A stretch of 38,420 bases of DNA, taken from IMG/VR virus record IMGVR_UViG_3300046820_000634, positions 1 through 38,420 of that record; one strand, given 5' to 3'. Within the stretch, counting starts at the first letter, position 1. Each line of letters opens with the position of its first letter. Below the pieces are notes generated by a model, which made no database searches, was not told the origin of the DNA, and worked only from the letters and a program-made list of their open reading frames with translations. Of this stretch, positions 1-10,400 are shown piece by piece. A program made the position numbers and the translations under genes. The DNA is from a virus.

Positions 1-2
1 TT

Positions 3-596
3 TGTGCATCACATCTACTAGGACCAACTGGAGCTAAGAATTGGAGAATGACTGCGTCTGGTGCAGATGCCTATGGAAGTACGGGGGAGAAATATTTTAA
101 CATTGGACGATATGCTATAGATATCTTGAGCCCTCAAGCAACAGCAACAGTAGCAAATGCTCCTGGTGCCGCTGATGTAAACATTAACGAAGACGACGTG
201 TTTACTTGGACAGCCAGATCCGGCGATAAAGCTCATTGGGCAATGGCAACTACAACATTTAAAAACGCTATGTTACAGGCCGCACGAGATTACAAACAAG
301 CAACTGGACGCAAAGTGGTGGTTAGCAGTACTGTACGAACACAAGAACAACAAACCAAGCTGTACGAAGGTTGGGTTGCTGCCGGAGGAAGATTGCCTGG
401 TAGACCTACAGTAAACGTACCAGGATACGGTAACGTAAGTAGACCGGTTCAGCGTGTTGGATTACACGGTGGCGGCTCAGCAATGGATACACCACAAGCC
501 GCTGAAATGGATAGCATGGGCATATTGGCCAAGTACGGACTCTGGAGATTTGATCCTGCAGGCGATCCTGTACATATACATCCTAAGAAAAACTAA
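3..596 (+). CDS. M15-type (VanY-like) peptidase domain of a virion or baseplate protein, 5' truncated
   Basis: The reading frame is open to the left edge, so this is the C-terminal part of a longer protein; the ATG at 48 is probably internal. The last ~110 residues look like a D,D-/L,D-carboxypeptidase (peptidase M15) fold: an SSTVRTQEQQTKLY segment matches the family's S-x-R-T-x-x-x-Q pattern. A zinc-ligand set is visible as His (codon 465) and Asp (codon 486) in HGGGSAMD, then His (573) in DPVHIH. Known M15 enzymes cleave peptidoglycan stem peptides. It lies immediately upstream of gene 25, where T4-like phages often carry the hub/lysozyme gene, so a tail-borne wall-cutting role during infection is inferred. 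There is no C-terminal extension after the domain. Confidence 0.7.
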   Translation, partial: CASHLLGPTGAKNWRMTASGADAYGSTGEKYFNIGRYAIDILSPQATATVANAPGAADVNINEDDVFTWTARSGDKAHWAMATTTFKNAMLQAARDYKQATGRKVVVSSTVRTQEQQTKLYEGWVAAGGRLPGRPTVNVPGYGNVSRPVQRVGLHGGGSAMDTPQAAEMDSMGILAKYGLWRFDPAGDPVHIHPKKN

Positions 597-597
597 G

Positions 598-606
598 GTT
601 AAATAC
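598..606 (+). promoter_or_regulatory. Putative late promoter box GTTAAATAC upstream of gene 25
   Basis: GTTAAATAC lies 5 bases before the gene 25 start codon. The same nine bases recur upstream of the giant structural gene (4411) and the second tail fibre (22307). It resembles the T4 late promoter core TATAAATA. The spacing to the ATG is very short, so transcription would have to start almost at the start codon. Confidence 0.3.
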
Positions 607-610
607 ATAT

Positions 611-991
611 ATGAGTACATACAGAGGCTTTAGCACAATAGACCGTTACAAAAAATTTAGAGTGACCGATTTTGACTTAATCAAACAAGATCTAATCAAT
701 CACTTTAACATTCGTAAAGGTGAAAAACTAATGAATCCAAATTTTGGAACAATTATTTGGAACACTCTGTTTGAGCCCTTAACGCAAGAAACTCGAGAAG
801 TTATAGCCGATGACGTTAAACGCATAGTTGGCTATGACCCACGCCTAAGTGTTGATGACATTACTATCACAGAAAAAGACTACGGTATTCAAATTGAAGT
901 CGATTTACGTTATGTTACTACCAACGAATCTAGTGCGTTAAAAATAAACTTTGATAAATCTAGTCAGACCATTTCCCGCGGTACAATATAA
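611..991 (+). CDS. 25: Baseplate wedge protein gp25
   Basis: A 126-residue protein of the GPW/gp25 family, close to the usual length (T4 gp25 is about 130 aa). The typical features are visible: an early DLIKQDLINHF helix, the conserved KGEKLMNPNFGTIIW segment, then LFEP and a helix with TREVIADDV, ending in beta-strands (IQIEVDLRYV). In T4, gp25 is part of the (gp6)2-gp7 wedge core and joins the sheath initiator to the baseplate. Gene 6 follows immediately, as in T4-like phages, which supports the call. A weak TAAGG lies about 12 bases before the ATG. Confidence 0.92.
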   Translation: MSTYRGFSTIDRYKKFRVTDFDLIKQDLINHFNIRKGEKLMNPNFGTIIWNTLFEPLTQETREVIADDVKRIVGYDPRLSVDDITITEKDYGIQIEVDLRYVTTNESSALKINFDKSSQTISRGTI

Positions 992-1013
992 TACTAGCCG
1001 TTTTTTACCTAAA

Positions 1014-1020
1014 ATAAATA
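1014..1020 (+). promoter_or_regulatory. Putative late promoter box ATAAATA upstream of gene 6
   Basis: AAATAAATA in the 48-base gap between genes 25 and 6 ends 19 bases before the gene 6 ATG. It matches six of the last seven bases or better of the T4 late promoter TATAAATA. A weak Shine-Dalgarno AGGT follows at about 1030. Confidence 0.4.
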
Positions 1021-1039
1021 CATTAAAACAGGTAAACCT

Positions 1040-4000
1040 ATGGCTATCACTACTCGTCAAACCAGCTTATTAGTTCAACAAGATTGGACTAAAATCTATC
1101 AAACATTCCGCGAAGCGGATTTCCAAAGCTACGACTTTGAAACATTACGCAAGACAATGATTGATTACTTGCGTACATATTATCCTGAAGATTTCAACGA
1201 CTTTGTTGAATCCAGCGAGTATATTGCTCTTATTGACCTTATTGCGTTCTTGGGCCAAAGTCTTGCGTTCCGTACAGACTTAAACGCTCGTGAAAATTTC
1301 ATCGATACTGCCGAACGTCGAGACAGTATTCTCAAGTTAGCAAGATTGATTAGCTATAATCCAAAAAGAAACGTATCGTCGTCTGGTTATTTAAAAATTG
1401 ACAGTATAAGTACCACTGAGTCAGTGATTGACAGCAACGGTATTGATCTTAGCAATTTAGTTATTAGTTGGAACGATACAACCAACGACAATTGGCAAGA
1501 ACAGTTTAATTCTATTCTTAACACAGCTTTAGTAAACAGCCAAGTGGTTGGCCGTCCTGGCAATAGTCAAACAGTTAACAACATAAAAATTGATGAATAT
1601 ACTTTAAGTATTGTTCCTGGTGTTGTTCCTGTTTACAAATTTGGTGCTATTGTCGAAGGCAACGAAACAGCATTCGAAGTAGTAAGTGGAACTACACAAA
1701 ATAAATCGTACGTGTATGAAGCAGAACCACGCCCACGTGGTCGTTTTAATATTCTATACCGCAATGACAACCTTGGTAACAGCAGTGCCAACACTGGATT
1801 TTTTGTATACTTTAAACAAGGTGCATTAAACAACATTGAATTTAATTTAGCAGAGAGTTTACCAAATCGTGTAGTCAACGTTAACTTTGATAATATCAAT
1901 AACACAGATACTTGGTTATATGGATTAAACAGTCAGGGAGTCAGCGACACAGTATGGAACAACGTTCCTGCTATTGCTGGTGTTAATATTGCCTATACAC
2001 AAACCAGCGACAGAAATTTATATCAAATCAATACTCGTAGCAACGACCAAATTGATCTATTGTTTGGCGACGGTTCTTTTGCTAACATACCACAAGGTCG
2101 TTACAGATTTTACTATCGTCAAAGTAATGGATTAACCTACAAGATCACTCCCGAAGAAATACAAAACATCAGCGTACCTATCAGCTACGTAAGTCGTAGC
2201 GGTCGTGTTGAAGTATTAACTTTGCGTGTTAGTTTATATTATACTGTGGCTAATGCTACAGCACGTGAGAGTTTGGAAGAAATTCGTACTAAGGCTCCGC
2301 AACAGTACTACACACAGAATCGTATGATTACAGGCGAGGATTACAACATCCTTCCTTACACAGCCTTTAGTACAGTATTAAAAGCCAAAGCAGTTAACCG
2401 TACCAGCTCTGGTATCAGCCGATTCTTGGACGTGCTGGACGTAACCGGCAAGTACTCAAGTACTAACATTTTTGCACAAGACGGTTTCTTATATCGCGAC
2501 GAGTTTATTCGTCAGATCAAGTTTAGTTTCCAAACAACCAATGAAATTTACAAAGCATTGTACAACCAAGTACGTCCATTGGTGTCAATGAAAAGCACAC
2601 AGCATTTCTTTTATGCAAATTCTAATAGATACTCTGTGGACAATATCACATGGAATCAGAGTAATTTATTCACCAATGCCAGCCAAGGTACGTTAATTGA
2701 CATAAACGGTATTGACCAACTAATTGGTGTTGGCGCCAGCAGTAATTTAAGATATGCTGTGGTGGGTGCGTTAATTAAATTTACAGCACCAACCGGCTAT
2801 TATTTCAATGGACAAGGATTAATTAGACCCGGTGTACCAAGATACGATGGCGACCGTCAATTTATATATGCTTGTGTCGATAGCATTAATACAACCACAA
2901 AACAAGTGATGCTAAGTCAGCAGGTGCCAACAGGGGCAATAGTTAGTGAAATTATTCCTGTGTTCGAAAATGATTTTTCAACTGCACTATTGCAGACTAT
3001 GTTGAGCCACATACAGGTGTACAAGAGTTTTGGTCTTCGCTACAGTACCGGATTAAATGGCGCTGGCGTACAAGAAACTCCCGGATGGCATGTAATTAAC
3101 AGTCAAAACTTAGGTAATAATACATTTGATCAATCCACAGCCGGCAACAACACCAACACAGGTGCTGACTCAAGTTGGTTAGTTAAGCTAGTATATGACG
3201 GCGACCAGTATGTGGTTAGTTATCGTGGCCTGGATTATATTTTTGAAAGTGAATTAGAAACTAAGTTTTACTTTGATGAAAAAGTAAAAGTCTTTGATAG
3301 TAAAACAGGACAAACACTAAACGATCAAATCAAACTGTTAAAAGTCAATACTAAACCAGACTCGTTTGAAGCACTTGGGCAAGATTTAACATGGTTTGTT
3401 TATAAGAACGTGGTCGAAGCAGACGGATATATTAACAACAACCGAGTACTGGTTACTTTCCCAGACAGCAACAACGATGGTATACCTGACAATCCAGATC
3501 TATTTGAATTAGTAGTAGCTCCTTCGGTTAACGCCAATGAAAAAATTGTGTTCTTTGGAACAGAATCAAATACCAACAGCTTTATTAGTTACCGTGCAAT
3601 TGGTAGTCAGAATACTGTAGTCACTGACTATACATCCAGAGATGAAATTTTATTGAATAGCGGAAACTATCTTGAAGGACAGATATTTTTTGCTACACTA
3701 GAAAAGAAGTTTTACAGACTTGAAACAATCCGCGGACAGTTTACTACAACTGAATTAACCGATTACATCTACAAAACAGGTCGCAGTGGCTTGAGCTTCC
3801 AGTATCGTCACAACAGTCCTAACCAGCGACGTATCGATCCAAGTCCAAACAATATCATGGATCTTTACATGCTGACCAAGCAATATGCCAACGATTACAT
3901 TGCGTGGATTCGTGACACAAGCAATACGCTGACACAGCCGAGTCCTCCTACCAACGAAGAACTAAAAACTGAATTCAGCGATCTTGACAATTACAAAGCC

Positions 4001-4429
4001 ATGAGTGATACAATTATCTACAATAGTGCTAAGTTTAAACCAATATTTGGTAGCAAGGCTGACAGTAGCCTACGTGCAAGATTTAAAGTTGTTAAGAATC
4101 CTAATATTATTATCAGTGACAACGATATTAAGACTAGTGTAGTGGCTGCAATTAACAGTTATTTTGACATTAACAATTGGGACTTTGGAGAAACATTTTA
4201 TTTTTCTGAATTAGGTGCTTACTTACACAATTCATTGAATCCAAACATTGCATCTGTGATCATTGTGCCTAACGATACTGCAATAAAGTTTGGTAACCTA
4301 TATCAAATTAATGCACAGCCCGACGAAATTATTGTCAGTGCCGCAACAGTAGATGATGTTGAAATTATCAGCGCCATTACTGCCGCACAAATCAACCAAA
4401 ATTTAGCTGGGTTAAATACTAATAACTAA
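1040..4429 (+). CDS. 6: Baseplate wedge protein gp6, enlarged
   Basis: This 1129-residue protein has the gp6-type N-terminus: residues 20-110 contain DFETLRKTMIDYLRTYYPED, then FLGQSLAFRTDLNARENF and RRDSILKLARLISYNPKR. The family is related to phage J baseplate proteins. In T4, two gp6 chains clamp each gp7 to form the wedge and, between wedges, the inner baseplate ring. T4 gp6 is about 660 aa; the extra ~450 residues here are mostly beta-rich segments in the middle (for example around LFGDGSFANIPQGRYRFYYR, typical of gp6/J proteins). The residues around TREDYN-like ITGEDYNILPYTAF also fit the family. The position after gene 25 agrees. The gene ends 17 bases before the giant gene. Confidence 0.88.
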   Translation: MAITTRQTSLLVQQDWTKIYQTFREADFQSYDFETLRKTMIDYLRTYYPEDFNDFVESSEYIALIDLIAFLGQSLAFRTDLNARENFIDTAERRDSILKLARLISYNPKRNVSSSGYLKIDSISTTESVIDSNGIDLSNLVISWNDTTNDNWQEQFNSILNTALVNSQVVGRPGNSQTVNNIKIDEYTLSIVPGVVPVYKFGAIVEGNETAFEVVSGTTQNKSYVYEAEPRPRGRFNILYRNDNLGNSSANTGFFVYFKQGALNNIEFNLAESLPNRVVNVNFDNINNTDTWLYGLNSQGVSDTVWNNVPAIAGVNIAYTQTSDRNLYQINTRSNDQIDLLFGDGSFANIPQGRYRFYYRQSNGLTYKITPEEIQNISVPISYVSRSGRVEVLTLRVSLYYTVANATARESLEEIRTKAPQQYYTQNRMITGEDYNILPYTAFSTVLKAKAVNRTSSGISRFLDVLDVTGKYSSTNIFAQDGFLYRDEFIRQIKFSFQTTNEIYKALYNQVRPLVSMKSTQHFFYANSNRYSVDNITWNQSNLFTNASQGTLIDINGIDQLIGVGASSNLRYAVVGALIKFTAPTGYYFNGQGLIRPGVPRYDGDRQFIYACVDSINTTTKQVMLSQQVPTGAIVSEIIPVFENDFSTALLQTMLSHIQVYKSFGLRYSTGLNGAGVQETPGWHVINSQNLGNNTFDQSTAGNNTNTGADSSWLVKLVYDGDQYVVSYRGLDYIFESELETKFYFDEKVKVFDSKTGQTLNDQIKLLKVNTKPDSFEALGQDLTWFVYKNVVEADGYINNNRVLVTFPDSNNDGIPDNPDLFELVVAPSVNANEKIVFFGTESNTNSFISYRAIGSQNTVVTDYTSRDEILLNSGNYLEGQIFFATLEKKFYRLETIRGQFTTTELTDYIYKTGRSGLSFQYRHNSPNQRRIDPSPNNIMDLYMLTKQYANDYIAWIRDTSNTLTQPSPPTNEELKTEFSDLDNYKAMSDTIIYNSAKFKPIFGSKADSSLRARFKVVKNPNIIISDNDIKTSVVAAINSYFDINNWDFGETFYFSELGAYLHNSLNPNIASVIIVPNDTAIKFGNLYQINAQPDEIIVSAATVDDVEIISAITAAQINQNLAGLNTNN
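4411..4425 (+). promoter_or_regulatory. Putative late promoter GTTAAATACTAATAA before the giant structural gene
   Basis: This 15-base string spans the end of gene 6 and is repeated exactly at 22307-22321 before another structural gene. The core TTAAATA resembles T4 late promoters. It lies about 22 bases upstream of the next ATG, with GGAAG (about 4432) as a possible ribosome site in between. Confidence 0.4.
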
Positions 4430-4446
4430 CTGGAAGTTAACAACGA

Positions 4447-7400
4447 ATGGCCGCCATTAAAACAATTAATTTATTACCAGCTGTTTTTCAGACTGATACC
4501 AATAGAAAATTTTTAAATGCAACTCTTGATCAATTAATCTCTGAGCCAAACTTTAAAAAAATCAACGGGTATGTTGGAAGAAAATTTGCTCCTACATTCA
4601 AAGCAGGTGACAATTATTTAATTGAACCCACTGGTGATAGACAGAACTATCAACTTGAGCCTAGCGTAGTAGTTGAAAATAAAAGTACTGACACAATTGA
4701 TCATTATAGCGGATACATAGATTTACTACAAAAGATCGATTACTACGGCGGTAACATAACCAATCATAGTCGTTTATTTGACAGCGAAAGCTACACCTAC
4801 AACGGTTTATTTGATTTTGATAAGTTTGTAAACTTCAACAATTACTATTGGTTGCCCGAAGGCCCTGATGCAGTGGATGTGTTTGCAGGAACAGTAGCAT
4901 CACAGGAAACCTACACTGTCAGCAGAAACGCGGCAGTTGGTTATAGTTTCTCAAATAACAATATAGAGTCTAATCCAGTTATTACATTGGCACGAGGTGG
5001 TGTTTACAGATTTAAAGTAAATCAACCGGGATCCAAGTTCTGGATTCAATCTGCACCGGGTGTCACTGGTGTGTTTGACAATCGTCCTAATGCCAGCACT
5101 AGAGATGTGTTTGGTGTTCAAAACAACGGAGCCGATACTGGTGAAGTTATTTTCCGTGTGCCGTTAACCACAGCACAGGACCGATATATTAGCATGCCTT
5201 TAGTGGACAATGTTGATATCAGCACAAGCATTGACTATACAAAATTACAAAATCGTTTATTAAGCGAATTTTTCGCAGAGTTCTCCAATGGCATAGACGG
5301 AGTTAAAACTAACTTAATAAACAAAAAACTTATTTTTGTTAACACAGGAATTGACAACGTAAATTGGACAAACCCTGATTTCCCAACGCCTCCTGCAGGC
5401 TTTAGCGCCAATGCCGGCTATGTTGTTCCTGAAGCAGATCGTACTTCAGTATGGAAAATTGATTTGGTGCCGCATGGCAGCGACTTTATTATCAAACTAA
5501 ACATTTATAAAACTGTTGCCCGTAGCGAAAAAGTTTTTGTTAAGACTGGTGTTATTGGTGCAACCAAAGAATACTTTGTAGATTTTAACAATGTGTATGC
5601 AGAAGTTCCTGCTATCACTGCAACATTAGACAGATTATTTTACCAAGACAGCGCCTCTCCGGGCCTAGTGGGACAAATTAAACTAGTGGACCCTGGCTCT
5701 TATACCATTGACGTAGAACAAGATATTCTAGGAAAATCAAGTTACATTAGCCCTAATAAAATAAAGTTTACTAACGGATTGAAAGTTTCTTTTGACAGTT
5801 CAGTAACCCCAGCAGAATATGCTGGTAACGAATATTATGTAGATGGTGTAGGAAGCTCAATTAGTTTAATTAAAGTCAGTGAGTTGATAACTCCCGAAAC
5901 CTGGGCTGAGAACGGAATTGAGACACCAGACTATATTACTATCAACAGAAATAGTCAAGACAGCAATCCATGGTCACGCAGTAACAGATGGTTTCATATT
6001 GATGTAATTACTGATACAGCGGCCTATAACAATACATCAACATTACCGAGTCAATCTCAACGAGCCGCAAGACCTATTATTGAATTTGAAAAAAATCTTC
6101 AATTGTTTAATTATGGTCGACTTGCAAAAGCTCCAGTTGATATTTTAGATCTAACAATAACAGATGCCTTTACAGATGTAGAAGGCAGTACGTCTTATAC
6201 CTTAAATGGTGTTGAATTAACAGAAGGCATGCGTGTGATATTTGCCGCTGAAACAGACCCTATTGTTAAAAATAAGATTTATCGAGTGACGTTCATTGAT
6301 GTTGACGGATTACCGGGCACACAAACACAAATTCATTTAATTGAAGCCAATGACAGCAATATTGTTGAAGGCAATACTTTAATCGTACTGCAAGGCAGTA
6401 ACAAGGGAATAAGCTATTGGTATAATGGCACCAACTGGATTGAAGGACAGGCTAAGTCTAGCATTAATCAAGCACCGTTGTTTGATGTATTTGATGCCAA
6501 TGGCAATAGCTTCTCTAACACCAACGTTTATCTAAATTCAAATTTTGACGGAACAGAAATTTTTAGTTACAAAAAAGGAACTGGCACCAACGATGTTGTG
6601 CTGGGATTTCCGTTAAGCTACAAAAACTTTAACAGCGTTGGAGATATCGAATTTGATAATAAATTTGACAGCATTGATGTTACGTATTTGTTGGGGCAGG
6701 ACACATTAAGTGTTCCGGTTAACAGCGGATTCTTAAGACAATACCAAGGGCTAGTTGAGTTTGAAAATCGCAACGTTTGGTCAAAGATTGCAGAAAAAAC
6801 CAAGCAGTATCAGATAATCAGCACCGTGCATACCGGAGAAACCAATTTCATTGAAATTGATATATTGCCTGAAACTGAAAAGGCTATTCCTTACATTAAA
6901 GTTTTTGTAAACAATGTACTGTTGAGCAGTAGCGAATACCAATTTAGAAAAGTTGGCGTCAAGCAAACGGTTGAGATTTTAAAATCATTGCAAATCAATG
7001 ATAAGATTGATATTTCTATCTACAGCTTAGACTCTAGCAATATTGGTTATTACGAAACACCAGACAACCTTGAGTTTAATCCACTGAATTTAAACTTTGA
7101 ATCATTGACACTAGGTCAATTGAGAAATCACGTAGATATTATCAAGCAGAATACCAAGTTAATTACTGATTATAGTGGTAACTTTACAAAACTACGAGAT
7201 ATTAATTATAAAACCACCGGCGGTAGTTTATTACAGCACGGCCATCCGCTGATATTTTCTAACATATTCTTAAATGATAAAAACATTAACTTTGTTGAAA
7301 GTTTAAACTTTGCGGCAAATGAATATGTTAAGTTTAAAAATAAATTCTTAGAGTTAGCAACTAAGTTAGACGAAGTTAGTGCCAACGACATTCGTGGCAG

Positions 7401-10400
7401 CGTTGACGCGATTCTAAAGAATATCAACTTGGTTAAAAATAAGAGCTTCCCGTGGTACTACAGTGATATGGTACCATACGGGGATAATACAACTATTCAT
7501 TCATATACTGTTATTAACCCACTGATTAAACAATACGAAATCAGCGGTGTATTCAACGACAAACTATTAAGCAACCGTGCAACACTAGTATATCTAAACG
7601 ATGTACAATTGGTTAAAGGTCGGGACTATTATTTCCCACAGGATCGTGCGGCAGTGATTATCAATGATTCTGTTGACCTTTCTGCAGATGATAAACTAAC
7701 GGTAGTTGAGTTTTTAGATACAGATGGTTCCTACATACCAGAAACACCAAGTAAACTTGGCTTATATCCAAACTATCAACCTGCGTTATATCTTGATGAT
7801 ACATATCAAGTTCCTGGTAATGTTATTAGAGGACATGACGGAAGTATTACTCCGGCCTTCAATGACTATAGAGATGATTTGTTATTGGAATTAGAAAAGC
7901 GTATCTATAACAATATTAAAATTGACTTTGAAACTAACATCCTTGAGCTATACGATTTTGTTCCTGGTAAGTTCCGCTCAACTGAGTATTCTTTACAAGA
8001 ATTTAATCGTGTACTTACAAAGAGTTTCTTAAAGTGGACAGGATTAAACCGTGTAAACTTTACTAACAACGACTACTTTGTTGAAAATAATGCCTGGACA
8101 TGGAATTATAAAAAATTACCAGACAGCATCAACGGAGCACCGTTGCCAGGTACATGGCGTGCCATTTACAGCTATTGGTTTGATACGGATCGTCCTCACA
8201 CACATCCATGGGAAATGTTGGGATTCTCTGAAGAGCCATTATGGTGGCAAGATCGTTACGGTGCGGCTCCATACACCGGCGGTAATACTTTATTGTGGGA
8301 AGATTTAAGTCGTGGTTACATACATGCTGGTCCAAGAGCCGGCATTGACAACAGATTCAAGCGTCCTCAGTTGTTAAATCACGTTCCAGTTGACGAATAT
8401 GGTGCATTAATTAGTCCTGAAAAATTTGCAGTAGGTAATTTTGACAGTCGTTCGCTAAATGCTAGTTTTGCAGTAGGAGACCAAGGGCCAGTTGAAACAG
8501 CATGGAGACGTAGCAGTGATTATCCTTACGCATTGCAACAAGCCATTGCGTTGTTAAAGCCGGCATTCTATTTTGGTGCATTAATTAACATCAGCGAATA
8601 TTTTAGAAATAGTACAATTGACCAATTGGTAAGATCAGATACCAAGCAGAGAATCACACCAACTACTGTGTGCATTAACGGTGAGCAGACAGCAACTGGC
8701 GAAATACAAAGATGTTCTGGATACTTAAACTGGATAACAGATTTTGTACACAGCAGAGGAATAACAGGTGCTAGTTTTGTGAGACAGGCTATAGACAATC
8801 TCGATGTTCGCTTATCTTATAAAGTTGCCGGATACACTGATCAAAAATATATTAAAGTTCTCGCAGAGCAATCGAGCCCTACCAGCACAAATAATAGTAT
8901 TATCATACCTGACGAAAACTATCGTGTACACCTACACAAGTCAAGTCAAGTAAAGAAAGCAACATATAGTGCGGTTATCATTGAACGCAGTGAAAACGGC
9001 TATACTGTAAGCGGATATGACATGAGTAATCCGTTCTTTACTATTGTTCCTAGTTTAGCAAACAACAATACTTACTCGATTAGTGCTGTAAATCAAAAGG
9101 CAGTAATCTACAAAGATTTCCAGAGTAGAAAAGTAACTATTCCTTATGGCTTTGAATTTAAAACAAGACAACAAGTAGTTGACTTTTTAGTTAGCTACGG
9201 TCGTTATTTAACAGGTCTTGGCTATCGATTTGACGAAACAGACGAAGCATTAAAATCACAAAGAGACTGGGTACTAAGTGCTAAAGAGTTTTTAACCTGG
9301 AGTCAGCAGGGATGGACTGCAGGTAGTTTAATTATATTAAGTCCTATATACAACAGCGTTAAGTTTATTTCAAATGCTGGTGTGGTTGACTTTGTAGAAA
9401 ATGCTAGCTTTGGATCTAAGATTCTTGATCACAACTTTAGCATTATTAAAAACAATCAATTTAGTGTAGTCAGAGATGGCAATCAATTTGGTTTAACAGC
9501 AATTAACAATCAAACAATCGGCTTGATTGAGTTGGATGTAGTGCAGTATGAACACGCATTGGTATTTGACAATACCACGGTGTTTAATGATGTTATCTAC
9601 AAGCCCGAGCTAGGAAATAGACAATACCGATTAAAGATCGTTGGAAACAAAACTGCCGACTGGACAGGAAACTTAAATCCTCCAGGATTTGTGTATAACA
9701 GCCCATCAGTGGACACATGGCAACCTGGCGTTGATTATCGTAAGGGTGCAATTGTTAATTTCAAAGAGCAATATTATACTGCTTTAGTTAATGTAATTGC
9801 ATCAGCAGAATTTGATCGACGCAATTGGCAAATGATTGACCGCTTGACAATTAAAACAGGTCTATTGCCTAACTTTGCTTACAATGCACAAAAGTTTGAG
9901 AACATTTATGACATTGATAATCAACCAGTTGATGGTGGCCTTGATGATTACAGTAACGGATTAATTGGATTCAGAAATAGAAGTTATCTAAGCGATTTTA
10001 GTTTAGATCAAATTAGTCAAGCCAAGTTCTACCAAGGATACATTAAGCAAAAAGGAACAGTAAACGCAATTACTGGTTTAACCAACGCTCAGTTTAACAA
10101 CATTACCAGCGACATTGATATCTACGAAGAATGGGCTATACGAGTAGGTGAGTACGGCGCATTAGAAAGCGACCAAAGCCTTGAGGTTGTGCTACACGAA
10201 GATTTATATACCAATGACCCAAGCGGAGTAATTTTTGCAGATACTGCTGATAGTATTTTTGAATCAGGATTTGTAACTATAAAAAATAAAGATTTATATC
10301 GTCGTCCTGAATACTATAAAAAGAATATATTCTTCAACAGAGATGAAAACAGTAACTATGCCAACGATTCTTTGACAGCAGGGTATGTTAACTTAAACGA

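Noticed and set aside
998-1008. T-run after gene 25 as a terminator
   Set aside because: No convincing GC-rich hairpin precedes the T-run, and the next gene belongs to the same baseplate block.
7450-7482. Inverted repeat CCGTGGTAC ... GTACCATACGG
   Set aside because: It lies in the middle of the giant coding frame, is imperfect, and has no T-tract; probably a chance of codon choice.
8078-8308. 76-codon + strand frame inside the giant gene
   Set aside because: No ribosome site and fully inside an intact, better supported frame.
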